A DNA stretch of 64,000 bases. Origin: Sipunculus nudus. Its lineage: Eukaryota; Annelida; Sipuncula; Golfingiida; Sipunculidae. Numbering within the stretch: position 1 is the stretch's first letter; each line of letters starts with the position of its first letter. The DNA is taken from NCBI GenBank assembly GCA_026874595.1, contig CM049307.1, positions 29,613,079 to 29,677,078 of the forward strand, given 5' to 3'. The translations under genes and the position numbers were made by a program. Below are positions 49,673-61,100 of this stretch, one piece after another. Below the pieces are notes generated by a model. That model made no database searches. It saw only the letters and a list, made by a program, of their open reading frames with translations, and was not told the origin of the DNA.

Positions 49673-50778
49673 CAGTGAAACCCCGGGCTGCGGACACCCC
49701 TCTGGGGCTGACACCCTGCCTAACGGACACTTTTTGGGCCGACAGGGTGTTTTTACTATTTTAAGAACCCCTCTGGGGCAGACACCCCGAGCTATTCAAA
49801 GGACACTTTTTGTCCACCCGAAGGCTAAAATCACCAAGTAAACGGACACCTAGGCCTTGATTGAAGTCGGCAGAAATACTTTGAAATTGCAAATAAGTCT
49901 GCTTCCAGTACACTTTTTATCACTTAGATTGATATTATTTAGGCATATTGCCATGACTATAAGATGGGAGCTTGTTTTACTCAATTTACCTTATTTTTTA
50001 GTTGGAACATTTATTCATCCTTTTATAAATAGCAGTGCCCAAAAATGACAGAATTAACAGAGTTTCTTTTGTGAGGAGCTTTCAGTGAAGCAACATATTC
50101 ATCCTGAATTTTGGCCACATTATTCTATCATAGGCCCAGGAGCGAGGATAATGACGTATTTGTTACACATCCGGACGATAACAGTCACAGGTCATGACCT
50201 GTCGCATAGGTCGGGGGCTCAGCGATATCAACCAATCTCTGATCCTGTAAAATTTGCATCACGGAAATAAGTCCTAAGTACCAATCATAAGGCGTATATG
50301 ATATCATGCATTTATTTATCATATTTGCTTACGCTCCCAAAACTTGAAAGAGATGTCAGCAATCAATTTATGTCATAAGTGATTCTTTTATTATCACAGA
50401 AAGAGTGAGTAACAGAAAAATTTTACGGACACAGTGTAGAAATTAATATGTTGAGACGATGTTGATGTCAGTCAATGTTAGAATATTATTTTCTCAAAGA
50501 TAATGATGATAATGTTCCAGTTAATAATAAAAGCCTCATTCTAATATTAAAGCACGACAACCGGTAGCAATAAATTTTATATACGTGTAACATATATGTG
50601 AGGTCAAATATTAGAGGAAAAATACCGGCTTTCATGGTTGATAAAAGTCCTGTACTTGGGTCTACGACATGTGGCTGCAGACGGACCTCCTGGGCTCGAC
50701 CCTTTCTGGGGCGGAGACCCGGCTATAATGGACAAATCGTCCCTTCCTGTGACTGTCCGCCCCAGAGGGGTTTGACTG
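49673..50778. mobile_element. Pogo-like non-autonomous DNA transposon
   Basis: 1106 bp. Left end CAGTGAAACCCCGGGCTGCG, right end CCAGAGGGGTTTGACTG; reversed, the right end reads CAGTCAAACCCCTCTGGGGC, so the ends are inverted repeats with small differences. TA follows the right end (50779-50780); the left flank is TG, probably a mutated TA. The internal motif CCCCTCTGGGGC(A/T)GACACC recurs near both ends. No transposase frame. Confidence 0.75.
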
Positions 50779-52139
50779 TATATGAAGGCAGCTATAGCCA
50801 GAACTCAAGGCAGAGTGGATTATAGCAGGGAACTGAATATCAGTTTTATTAAGCTAACAGAAAAAGAACCTCTGCACAAAGTACATAAATCATATTATTA
50901 AAAGCTGTCAAATTCATATACAGAATGGTTTAAAGCATTTTGGATAATGGTGATATATCAGAATTGTGCCATAATATTTTATGCAGGCACAAAGACAAGG
51001 TGTATGGCATAGGTTGTACCTACTATCAAACACACATTTTGATGACACATTTGTTTAAGATAATTTCTTATATTATAAAGAATATAATGGAATATCATAT
51101 GAATCTATGAATCGAAGCAGATTTAAGATCAATTACCTGCTTTCTATGGTCATGGTCTCTAACAGATATCTTTCAATGATTTATTAATGATCAGAAGTTG
51201 CAGAATCATCTTCATATATGTATATATTTGTACAACTTTGTCCATCTCACAGTGGTCCCCTGATATGCTATATTCATGTATAACCTTAGCTGACTTAACA
51301 GCATCAGAAATAATCTGTGAAGGGGAGAGAGAGAGCATTAATGTAGGAGGGCAACTATGTCAGCACCAGGGTATTTCATATTAAGTGCTGACAGCACCTT
51401 AACTCTGGCTGTTTTTGCCAGCTCACTAAGAGTTTTATAACTGTATGACCACATGGAATCCAAGGCAGTCTGAAGGGTGGATGGTGGCTCTGGATTGTTG
51501 GAGTCTCCACCCGATAGTAATAAAAATTACATTACACAGGGTTACTGATTTACACACCTGTCATCAAGGTGTTTATATATGATATGTCACAATGGAATTT
51601 GTTCCCAGGATTTTTCCTATGTGGAATAATTTTTTCATGTAAGCAAATATTTAAGCTTTAATATTATAGAGATGTCAGTGGGTATAGTACTCAAGCACAC
51701 ATGGCAGTGTATGTATTATTATTTGTTTTAAAAGGAACCAATTCTAATATATCTTCTTTTTTTTTTTAATTTCCTATAAGTGTTAACAACATTCATAATG
51801 ACTGTACTTGTCAGCCCCCCAAAGTAAACATGGAAAAAACATCATATTTTGAGAAACTGATAATGGCATCATAAACCTGGAAAGTTTAGCAGATTTAAAC
51901 TTTTATTATATATAGATATGTAGACAGGCCCATGGCTTGCAGGCAGAAGGAAGAAAACAATAAATTAATGATAATGGAATCATTATTAATCCTCCTATAT
52001 GGTCTCTATTTATTTGGCCAGAAATATTCCAGTAATAAATATTATTAATACAAAAAAAAGTCACTGAGATTCTCTGAATCACATTTTCCTCAGTGACTGT
52101 GATGGGATTTAGGCCAAGTGACCTTCATGTTCAGAGTCT

Positions 52140-52588
52140 ATAAAGTCTCGGTCACAACCCGCTGCGGTCACCGCACACCTTAGGGTACCGCACGGTTTTT
52201 TGGGACCGCAGGAAAACTTAAGCCTTGTTTACAACCCGCTGCAGCAGCCGCAAACCATAGATCATTTTCGGTTTTTGAAACCACAGGAAAACTTATGCGG
52301 CCGACATGTGGAAACGACACAGTGTCTTCTTCATTCTCACAGCCTTCGCACGGTAAAGTGAGCTCACCTTGCGGACGCTGCAAACTTACCTTGCGGAAGC
52401 CCCAAAGACCCCTTACGACAGCCGCAAGTACGCTGTACGTCTCTTGGGTAGCCAAACAGGCGTTTAAAATCGCACAGGTATCCTACGACATCCGTAAATC
52501 TACTGTATGGTGCGCATACGGAGACCATAGATTGCTGCCTGACGCACGGCCGCCGCAGCTACCGTAAGACCTAGTTGTGAGGCCTTAA
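52140..52588. mobile_element. CpG-rich repeat element with degenerate inverted ends
   Basis: A GC/CpG-rich block in AT-rich intron. Left edge TAAAGTCTCGGTCACAACCC, right edge (reversed) TAAGGCCTCACAACTAGG; an internal second copy starts AAGCCTTGTTTACAACCCGC. Blocks of ACAACCCGCTGC-GG recur. No TSD was settled. Two overlapping frames of about 90 codons, one per strand, are by-products of high GC. Confidence 0.55.
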
Positions 52589-52739
52589 ACACTCTACTGT
52601 ATCCTGTTCTGCAGGCCTGAAGGTAATAGTATGAACATGTACAGATTCAGATGTCTTGCAAGGACATCAAATGATCAGAGGAACATACAGAGCTGCTGGA
52701 CTGATACACATTATGTCTATAAACTTTTTACAGTCTATA

Positions 52740-53575
52740 ACTTTCCCTCACAGACAGTAGAAGATTTAAGCCTTCTACAACTTACCCTTACAGGCAGTAG
52801 GGGATTTAAGCATTCTGGCACTTTCCTTTCACAGACAGTGGGAGATTTAAGCCGTCTGTATTTTTCCCTCAAAGACAGAGGGAGATTTAAGCCTTCTAAA
52901 ACTTTCCCTAAAAGATAGTGGCAGATTTAAGATGTCTGTATTTTTCTTTCAAAGACAGTGGCAGCATTTAGCCTTCTACAGCTAAAACCTTATAGGCAGT
53001 GGGAGATTAAAGTTTTCCCTCACAGAAAGTGGGAGATTTAAGCCATCTGCATTTTCCCTCACAGACAGTGGCAGATTAAAGCCAGACATGTCTGCATTTT
53101 TCTCTCAAAGACAATGGCAGAATTAAGCCTTCTACAGCTTTCCCTTATAGGCAGTGGAAGATTAAAGCTTTCTACAGCTTTTCCTCACAGAAAGTGGGAG
53201 ATTTAAGCCATCTGCATTTGCTTTCACAGACAGTGGCAAATTTAAGCTGTCTGCATTTTTCTCTCAAAGACAGTGGCAGAATTAACCTTCTACAGCTTTC
53301 CCTCATAGGCAGTGGGAGATTAAAGCTTTCTACAGTTCCCTCACAGAAACCTGGAGATTTAAGCCATCTGTATTTTTCCTCACAGACATTTGGAAATTTA
53401 AGCCATCTGCATTTTCCCTCACTGACAGTGGCAAACTTAAGCCTTCTGCAGCTTCCCTTCACAGACCGTAGAAGATTTAAGCTTTCTACTACGTCCCCTC
53501 TCAGTTCTGCAGTAGTATATTTAAGCCTTCTACAACTTTCCATCACAGACAGTGGTTGATTTAAGCCTGTTTGTT
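52740..53575. repeat. 40-bp minisatellite, about 20 copies
   Basis: Units of CACAGACAGTGGGAGATTTA then AGCCATCTGCATTTTCCCT; landmark ACAGnCAGT at 52752, 52792, 52832 and 52872 gives a 40-41-bp period. Two alternating endings (TTCTACAGCTTTCC and TCTGCATTTTTCC) suggest an older 80-bp dimer. A 161-codon minus-strand frame and a 121-codon plus-strand frame run through it; both are periodic translations of the repeat. Confidence 0.93.
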
Positions 53576-54491
53576 TGAGTTGTATTTCCTTGTCCCCAGT
53601 GGCTGATGTGTGTGTTGTTTTGAGCCAGTGAGCTAATCTGGCACTACCTGTTCCCACCTGTTTATATTTTTCAGGTGAGAGCTTCAGTTAAACCAGGTCA
53701 CCCTGGCTTTACAGACAGCTGCCACAGACAAGCCTGCAGTAACATGTCTGATTACCTGGCTGTTTTATCCACAGTCAAAAATTTTGCAATAAAAGCTGTA
53801 TACAACACTGAAATAAGTTCTATCCCAGGAAATGAGCAACATTTTCCCCTTGTGTAATCTATATAATACATCACCAGTCATATATTAATATTTGAAATAC
53901 TTGGGCTATCTTCCATCAACCCTGAAACAATATTGGCTGAAAATCAGGTATGTCCTTCATGAAGCATGGCTATACTTTAAGGAGGATGCTAGATTTATCA
54001 TTTTCTACCCAGGATATTTCAAATCACCTGACATGTAGCCAGGTGTTACCTACTTTATAAGTTACCTGGCAGCTGAGACAATACCTGGTTCAAGTATACT
54101 TTACAGCCTTGTTGATTACTCCCTTTAATACTTGAGAAATGTTACAATAAATTTCCTGAGAAACATCCTAACACATTGTATTTTATCACCTGGATTAGCT
54201 TATAAATATAGATTCTCTTATGTGAAAATGCATACATCACAGGAAAGACTCATGTACATGCAGAAACAGGATTAAACAGCCTGGAATATTGCAAAAAAAG
54301 CATGAAATTTAAATGTGAAATTCAGTTAATAAAAGTCATGAAAATTGATTTATGTAAATTGATTTCTGTAAAGGTCATCTTTCAGCTTTGCTTTTGTTGT
54401 GGGAAATTGCAGCATATTATAGCAATGGAAATGGTAAAATAAACTTGCACCCCCTGAGGCCTGGTTGACATGGTCTCTGATTTTGTTTCAG

Positions 54492-54643
54492 GTTCAGGAA
54501 GAAAGCATTGCAGCCAAGGGAGGGCTGATGCCTGGAGATATTGTTGTTAAGCTTGGAGGCAAATCAGCCCTGAACATGACTCATAAACAGGCACAGAGGG
54601 CAATCATGGACTCTGAGAACTGCCTCGAAATTATTGTTGAAAG
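54492..54643 (+). CDS. Exon 2 of the plus-strand PDZ gene (second half of PDZ)
   Basis: Seen: acceptor TTTTGTTTCAG, 152 nt, donor AAAG|GTAAAA; enters in phase 0 and leaves with AG of an arginine codon. The 50 codons begin VQEESIAAKGGLMPGDIVVK, a PDZ betaC-betaD segment, followed by SALNMTHKQAQRAIMDSEN, where NMTH-x-x-AQ is the signature of helix alphaB in PDZ-LIM proteins, and LEIIVER (betaF). His68 at the first alphaB position predicts a class I PDZ that reads Ser/Thr at ligand position -2. Length and phases are identical to exon 2 of the minus-strand paralog. Confidence 0.95.
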
Positions 54644-55018
54644 GTAAAATATTGCTGATACAACTGATAGTCATTTTATGCAATTTTTTATCTCATAGCT
54701 CTATAAATATTTATTAAATGTGTGTTGATAGCCTGTACAAACCTTTCTTTTATATAATCATTTATAATTGTAATAATTTGATTCAAAATAAATTACCTAT
54801 ACATACTGATTTGTGCTAAAATTTGAACTGTCCTAAAGTTGTAAAAAGTGCAAAAATTCAGACACTCCAAATTAACCACTTCCAGAGTATGCTACAAAAA
54901 AAGCAAAGAAAACACCCTAAAATAGTTTGGTTGTGTTTTGATTTGATTTCATCTTCTGTAATTCATGAATTAAATGGGTGGTTTTCAAAGAAAAAAAAAT
55001 TCAATCTGGTTTATGTAG

Positions 55019-55142
55019 AGCTGAAGAGAAAGCAGTGCCCCCAGGAAGCTGTAATGACCCAGTGACCTCATTCCAAGATCCAGATCCCCCGTTGACCAAA
55101 CCATCACCACCAGTAGCCGAACAGAGAGCAGAAGATTTGGAG
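55019..55142 (+). CDS. Exon 3 of the plus-strand PDZ gene (proline-rich linker)
   Basis: Seen: acceptor TTTATGTAG only 375 bp after exon 2; the first base A completes AGA, then 41 codons (AEEKAVPPGSCNDPVTSF, DPDPPLTKPSPPVAEQRAED...) to GAG|GTGGGT in phase 0. If that donor is not used, the frame runs five more codons (VGDGI) to a TAA ending at 55160, giving a short protein of about 134 residues. The proline-rich character fits the linker after the PDZ in PDZ-LIM proteins. No later exon was identified with confidence in 55143-64000, so LIM domains, if present, lie outside the window. Confidence 0.85.
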
Positions 55143-58119
55143 GTGGGTGATGGAATCTAATGTTACTACACAGGGCTCATGTTAAAACTTAGAAATTTTA
55201 ATGATGCATTAACTGTGGCCATTTAAGTTACACTGGATGCTTATCAGGTGATATTACCACTCATGCAGTGGTTATACACTGCAGTCATTCCAGATCTCCA
55301 TTTTAACTGTTGCTTTATTAAGCACAATTCTCTGAGTACCACCACCAAGGCTTGCACACAGCAAACAATTGTCATCAAACCAGTGATAGCATGAAATGGC
55401 AGTATCATTCTCCAAGTTTTAATCCATAAGACCCCAATTTTGTTGGCCTGATTCTTGGCCTGACTCTAGGATTCAATGGATTATCACAAACTCACCATGA
55501 CTCCCCATAACCACTAACCAGCATTCAATTGTAGGCAAAATCCATGCATATTTATTGAGGTCAGAGATCTCAAGTCTACTTTGTGGTGTCACAGTGATAA
55601 CTTATCAGAAATATGATTGATTTTGATAAAACTCAACAGAAATATCAACTAACTTAATATCTTGCCTAAGTTTGACTCCCCAACAAAATCCATGCCTATA
55701 TAATGAGGTCAGAGGTCACCATATTTTGATGGTGCCGCAATGACTTACCAAAAATCTGATGCATTTTCATGAAACTCCTTATAAATATTAGCAAATACAG
55801 TTTTCAGGTACATTTTATGAGGTCAGAGGTCATAAGACATTAGAGAGTTGTATTATACAAGTTTGCAGTCCTCTTGTTAGAAAATGAGACAGAACAGATA
55901 AAAAGAGGTATATACTAAGGCAGCCATATTTTCTGTTCGTACTGTACTTGTCCTAACTTGGAATATCTAGTTTAAACTACTGATATTATATTGGCCAGCT
56001 ATAATATGGTACGATTGAAGTGATTTTGGTTTAAATGCTCAAGGTTTAATTCACTATATGATCAACTTTAGTCCAGATTTTACACAGACCCCTTCCTTAT
56101 ATTTCAAGTCTTCAAAGTAAAATAAGTTTTTCCTTAAAACATTGGATAACCCCTTAGGTAGTCACTCAAGCCCAGATTGGTATGTTGTCATCTAGGTGAC
56201 ATTCTTGTCAGAATAAATTTTAAATGTAATATTTTTATCTCTCAGCATGATAGAAACAGTGGCAGATCCAGTACGGGTTGGTGGGGCATTACCATTTACA
56301 AGAAGGAAATACTACCATAGAAAAGGTGCCCAGGGAGAGAGGAGTTGCGGAAAAAACCTGGGGATAACAGTGTATGTGATCCATCTATAATAAATGTATC
56401 ATTAATGAAATTAACACCTGATGGAGTTTCATCTTTGAAACTTTATATGGGGATGGTATATTGAGGAATAGCTTAATGTAGGTTCATCCATTTGGCTACT
56501 ATTTCTGGACATCAGAGCCATGCAGGTATACCTATAACTCCTACTCTGACCATGATACTGTACTCACCTCCATGCTCAGCCCTGTAACACTGGACAGGTG
56601 TTCAGGTACAGCTCATAGCTGGTTGATCAGAGGATTGACATATAATATCACTTTGCCACCTTCAGTCAGTCTGAAGCCTTGGGTTCGGGTCTTAACCATG
56701 CAGTAACCTTGATTCATGGCTTGTTGTGATGATGTATGATGGGCCTGACAAAGTGCTGAATGTTCAGGGAGACTGGACTACTCAGATTCACATCTTCTTT
56801 TGAAAATCTGCAAGTTAAATGTTACATATTTATAAGACTGAATATAAAAATATTTATTTTACCTACAAGATTTATATCAAATTATTATAATTTTTATTAT
56901 TTTCTATGTGAGTGTGTGCTTCCTTCCAAGTTTCTCAAGTATTCTTTGACATGAATGGGATTATTTATTACTCTATTCTTGAGAACCATATGTAAATAAA
57001 AATAAATATGTTTACAGTAAAGATGAGTAAACTCAAACCACAACAGTTAAAGTGAGATAGCATATGCACTTAATTTAAATATTAAAAATAATAAAATTAT
57101 AATGTAGAGAATATATAATATTAAAATGATGTGTTAATGAGATATGAGACCTGTATAAGACTCATAAAGTCATCCAAAACTCTCTAAGATATGGTGATCT
57201 TGGCATGAAATTTATAGATCACCAATTCTTTCTAGATTGCTAACATTCAATACTATTAGGAAATCCATGCCAGCCCAGGTCAGCTGCTTCTAGTTAATGG
57301 ACTTATGTGAAACAAAATGTGAATTTTAACTGCAGCATCATTGCATTTCAGTCTGTGATCTGTGTATGTATGACTGGCCTGCCCCTAGAAAAATAAGGAA
57401 GGCTTGTGGAAAATACTCAGATCATATTTATGACCATCATCTTTGTAAAGTCAACAAAAGGGTATTCCCTTTGGGCCTACACCATAAAAAATATATTCAT
57501 ATATATATATAAATTATTTTCAAAATGCCTGTTTGTAACTCTGATTCTGAATACAGTATGGGAGAACACTTCCCCAGTTTAAACAGGGAAAATCATATTA
57601 CATTATGTATATTCTTATATATTTTCTTACTCATGTTTTTAAACCAGCACGTGGCAGTGTTGCGATGATTCTAGAGGTTTTAACTACAGGGCAGCAGCAG
57701 CTGTTTCCTTCCTTGATCAGGTTTAGACCAGAAGTCAGGAGGCTGAGGGGAGCAGGGCTGTTACACAGGTGTACTCCTGTTACAGTGGCTGGCACAGACC
57801 TGGTCTACCTGGCAAGAATACAGGCTGCGCATATGCTACTCATCCTTATATCTTTTAACTCTAATTGTATGCTATGATATTCCTGTCAGGCAGCATCAGA
57901 CATGAGAGCTTTAATAGTAATGATGATATATAGTAGTTATATACATTCATGATGCCTCTGATGCTAAGGGTGTGGTCTGTTTCGGGGCTCAGTGATTTTA
58001 ATAATGTCATTGTAGTTTATAAGCTGTGATTTGTGGCAGGCTTTACTTACCAAGTGGTTTTCATGATCAGACATATAGTTCTACCTCAGGACAATATATA
58101 TTTAGTTATTCAGTTCCTG
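55143..58119 (+). other. Downstream intron or 3' flank
   Basis: AT-rich with a tandem repeat at 55530-55850. A B-box-like GGTTCGGGTCT near 56691 lacks a convincing A box. A 90-codon frame at 57605-57877 follows an acceptor-like TTTAAACCAG but does not continue the PDZ gene's phase. AATAAA occurs near 56212. Otherwise nothing recognised. Confidence 0.5.
55530..55850. repeat. Degenerate ~115-150-bp tandem repeat with DR1 sites
   Basis: Two to three units sharing CAAAATCCATGC, TATnnTGAGGTCAGAGGTCA, GATGGTGCCGCAATGACTTA-like text and AAACTCnnnAnAAATAT. AGGTCAGAGGTCA (two AGGTCA half-sites one base apart) is perfect at 55706-55718 and 55820-55832 and degraded near 55557. Confidence 0.75.
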
Positions 58120-61100
58120 TGATCATGTGATTATTCAGTTCCTGTAATCACATGGTGACTGAGTCATGATGAAGTCAGTGCCTGTCATCATGGCAGAGTC
58201 AGGAGGTAGTCAGTGCCTTTGCTGATGCTGACACAGGGTGGCAGATCAGGAGGTAGTCAATGCCTTGCTGATGCTGACACAGGGTGGCACATCAGGATGT
58301 AGTCAATGTCTGTTATAATGCTGACAGAGGGTGGCAGAGTCATGATGAAGTGCCTGTGATCATGCTAACATAGATTGGCAGAGTCAGGAGGTAGTCAGTG
58401 CCTGTGATCATGCTGACACAGGGACGCAGAGTCAGGAGGTAGTCAATGACGTTGATCATGCAAAAACAGGGTGGCAAAGTCAGAAGGTAATCAATGACTG
58501 TGATCATGCTAACACAGGGTGGCAGAGTCAGGAGATAGTCAATGACTTTGATCATGCTAACACAGGGTGGCAGAGTCAGGAGGTAGTCAATGACTTTGAT
58601 CATGCTAACACAGGGTGGCAGAGTCAGGAGATAGTCAATGACTTTGATCATGCTAACACAGGGTGGCAGAGTCAGGAGATAGTCAATGACTTTGATCATG
58701 CTAACACAGGGTGGCAGAGTCAGGAGGTAGTCAATGACTGTGATCATGCAAACACAGGGCATTGAAGTCAGGAGGTAGTCAGTGACTGTGATCATGCTGA
58801 CAGGGTAGCAGAGTCAGGAGGTAGTCAGTGCCTGTGATCATGCTGACACAGGTTGGCAGAGTCAGGAGGTAGCCTGTGCCTGTAATCATGCTGACAGGGT
58901 GTCAGAGTCGGGAGGTAGTCAGTGCCTGTGATCATGCTGACATAGGTTGGCAGAGTCAGGAGGTAGCCTGTGCCTGTAATCATGCTGACAGGGTGTCAGA
59001 GTCGGGAGGTAGTCAGTGCCTGTGATCATGCTGACACAGGGTGTCTGAGTCAGGAGGTGGCCTGTGCCTGTAATCATGCTGACAGGGTGTCAGAGTCACG
59101 GGAGGTTGTCAGTGCCTGTGATCATACTGACACAGGGTGGCAGTATCAGGAGGTAATCAGGGCCTGTGACCATGCTGACATAGGGTCGCAGAGTCAGGAT
59201 CGAGGTAGTCAGTGCCTTAAAAGATGCTGACAAAGGATGGCAGAATCAGGAGGCAGTCAGTGCCTGTGATCATGCTGACACAGGGTGGCAGAGTCATGAT
59301 GAGGTCAGTGTCTGTGATCATGCTGACACAGGGTGTCAGAGTCAGGAGGTAGTCAGTGCCTGTGATCATGCTGACACAGGGTGGCAGAGTCAGGAGGTAG
59401 TCAATGACGTTGATCATGCAAAAACAGGGTGGCAAAGTCAGAAGGTAATCAATGACTGTGATCATGCTAACACAGGGTGGCAGAGTCAGGAGATAGTCAA
59501 TGACTTTGATCATGCTAACACAGGGTGGCAGAGTCAGGAGGTAGTCAATGACTGTGATCATGCTAACACAGGGCATTGAAGTCAGGAGGTAGTCAGTGAC
59601 TGTGATCATGCTGACAGGGTAGCAGAGTCAGGAGGTAGTCAGTGCCTGTAATCATGCTGACACAGGGTGGCAGAGTCAGGAGGTAGCCTGTGCCTGTAAT
59701 CATGCTGACAGGGTGTCAGAGTCGGGAGGTAGTCAGTGCCTGTGATCATGCTGACACAGGTTGGCAGAGTCAGGAGGTAGCCTGTGCCTGTAATCATGCT
59801 GACAGGGTGTCAGAGTCGGGAGGTAGTCAGTGCCTGTGATCATGCTGACACAGGGTGTCTGAGTCAGGAGGTGGCCTGTCCCTGTAATCATGCTGACAGG
59901 GTGTCAGAGTCACGGGAGGTTGTCAGTGCCTGTGATCATACTGACACAGGGTGGCAGTATCAGGAGGTAATCAGGGCCTGTGACCATGCTGACATAGGGT
60001 CGCAGAGTCAGGATCGAGGTAGTCAGTGCCTTAAAAGATGCTGACAAAGGATGGCAGAATCAGGAGGCAGTCAGTGCCTGTGATCATGCTGACACAGGGT
60101 GGCAGAGTCATGATGAGGTCAGTGTCTGTGATCATGCTGACACAGGGTGTCAGAGTCAGGAGGTAGTCAGTGCCTGTGATCATGCTGACACAGGGTGGCA
60201 GAGTCAGGAGGTAGTCAATGACGTTGATCATGCAAAAACAGGGTGGCAAAGTCAGAAGGTAATCAATGACTGTGATCATGCTAACACAGGGTGGCAGAGT
60301 CAGGAGATAGTCAATGACTTTGATCATGCTAACACAGGGTGGCAGAGTCAGGAGGTAGTCAATGACTGTGATCATGCTAACACAGGGCATTGAAGTCAGG
60401 AGGTAGTCAGTGACTGTGATCATGCTGACAGGGTAGCAGAGTCAGGAGGTAGTCAGTGCCTGTAATCATGCTGACACAGGGTGGCAGAGTCAGGAGGTAG
60501 CCTGTGCCTGTAATCATGCTGTCAGGGTGTCAGAGTCGGGAGGTAGTCAGTGCCTGTGATCATGCTGACACAGGTTGGCAGAGTCAGGAGGTAGCCTGTG
60601 CCTGTAATCATGCTGACAGGGTGTCAGAGTCGGGAGGTAGTCAGTGCCTGTGATCATGCTGACACAGGGTGTCTGAGTCAGGAGGTGGCCTGTGCCTGTA
60701 ATCATGCTGACAGGGTGTCAGAGTCGGGAGGTTGTCAGTGCCTGTGATCATACTGACACAGGGTGGCAGTATCAGGAGGTAATCAGGGCCTGTGACCATG
60801 CTGACATAGGGTCGCAGAGTCAGGATCGAGGTAGTCAGTGCCTTAAAAGATGCTGACAAAGGATGGCAGAATCAGGAGGCAGTCAGTGCCTGTGATCATG
60901 CTGACACAGGGTGGCAGAGTCATGATGAGGTCAGTGTCTGTGATCATGCTGACACAGGGTGTCAGAGTCAGGAGGTAGTCAGTGCCTGTGATCATGCTGA
61001 CACAGGGTGGCAGAGTCAGGAGGTAGTCAATGACGTTGATCATGCAAAAACAGGGTGGCAAAGTCAGAAGGTAATCAATGACTGTGATCATGCTAACACA

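Larger units (their letters stand above)
39194..54491 (+). other. Intron 1 of the plus-strand PDZ gene
   Basis: 15.3 kb with strong splice sites at both ends (GTAAGT; TTTTGTTTCAG). Repeats inside are listed separately. Stretches with nothing recognised beyond AT-rich sequence: 39194-39750, 41345-43500, 43840-44137, 44584-47466, 47700-49672, 50779-52139 and 53580-54491. A B-box-like GGTTCAATCC near 45350 and a minus-strand splice-flanked 57-nt stretch at 49071-49127 were considered and not called. Confidence 0.75.

Noticed and set aside
53172-53657. 161-codon minus-strand frame with SCRRLKF-type repeats
   Set aside because: Periodic translation of the 40-bp minisatellite; the repeat peptides shift register with the unit length.
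56225-56345. Acceptor-like CTCTCAG followed by HDRNSGRSSTG in phase with exon 3
   Set aside because: The sequence is a CAGTGGCAGATCCAG-type repeat edge also seen near 32860 and 40110, and the frame stops after about 24 codons.
56595-56715. tRNA/SINE-like TAGCTGGTTGATCAG and GGTTCGGGTCT
   Set aside because: Weak A and B boxes at roughly suitable spacing, but no foldable tRNA and no second copy in the window.
57605-57877. 90-codon plus-strand frame after an acceptor-like TTTAAACCAG
   Set aside because: Joining to exon 3 in its phase hits a stop after six codons (HVAVLR); no recognisable domain in the longer frame.
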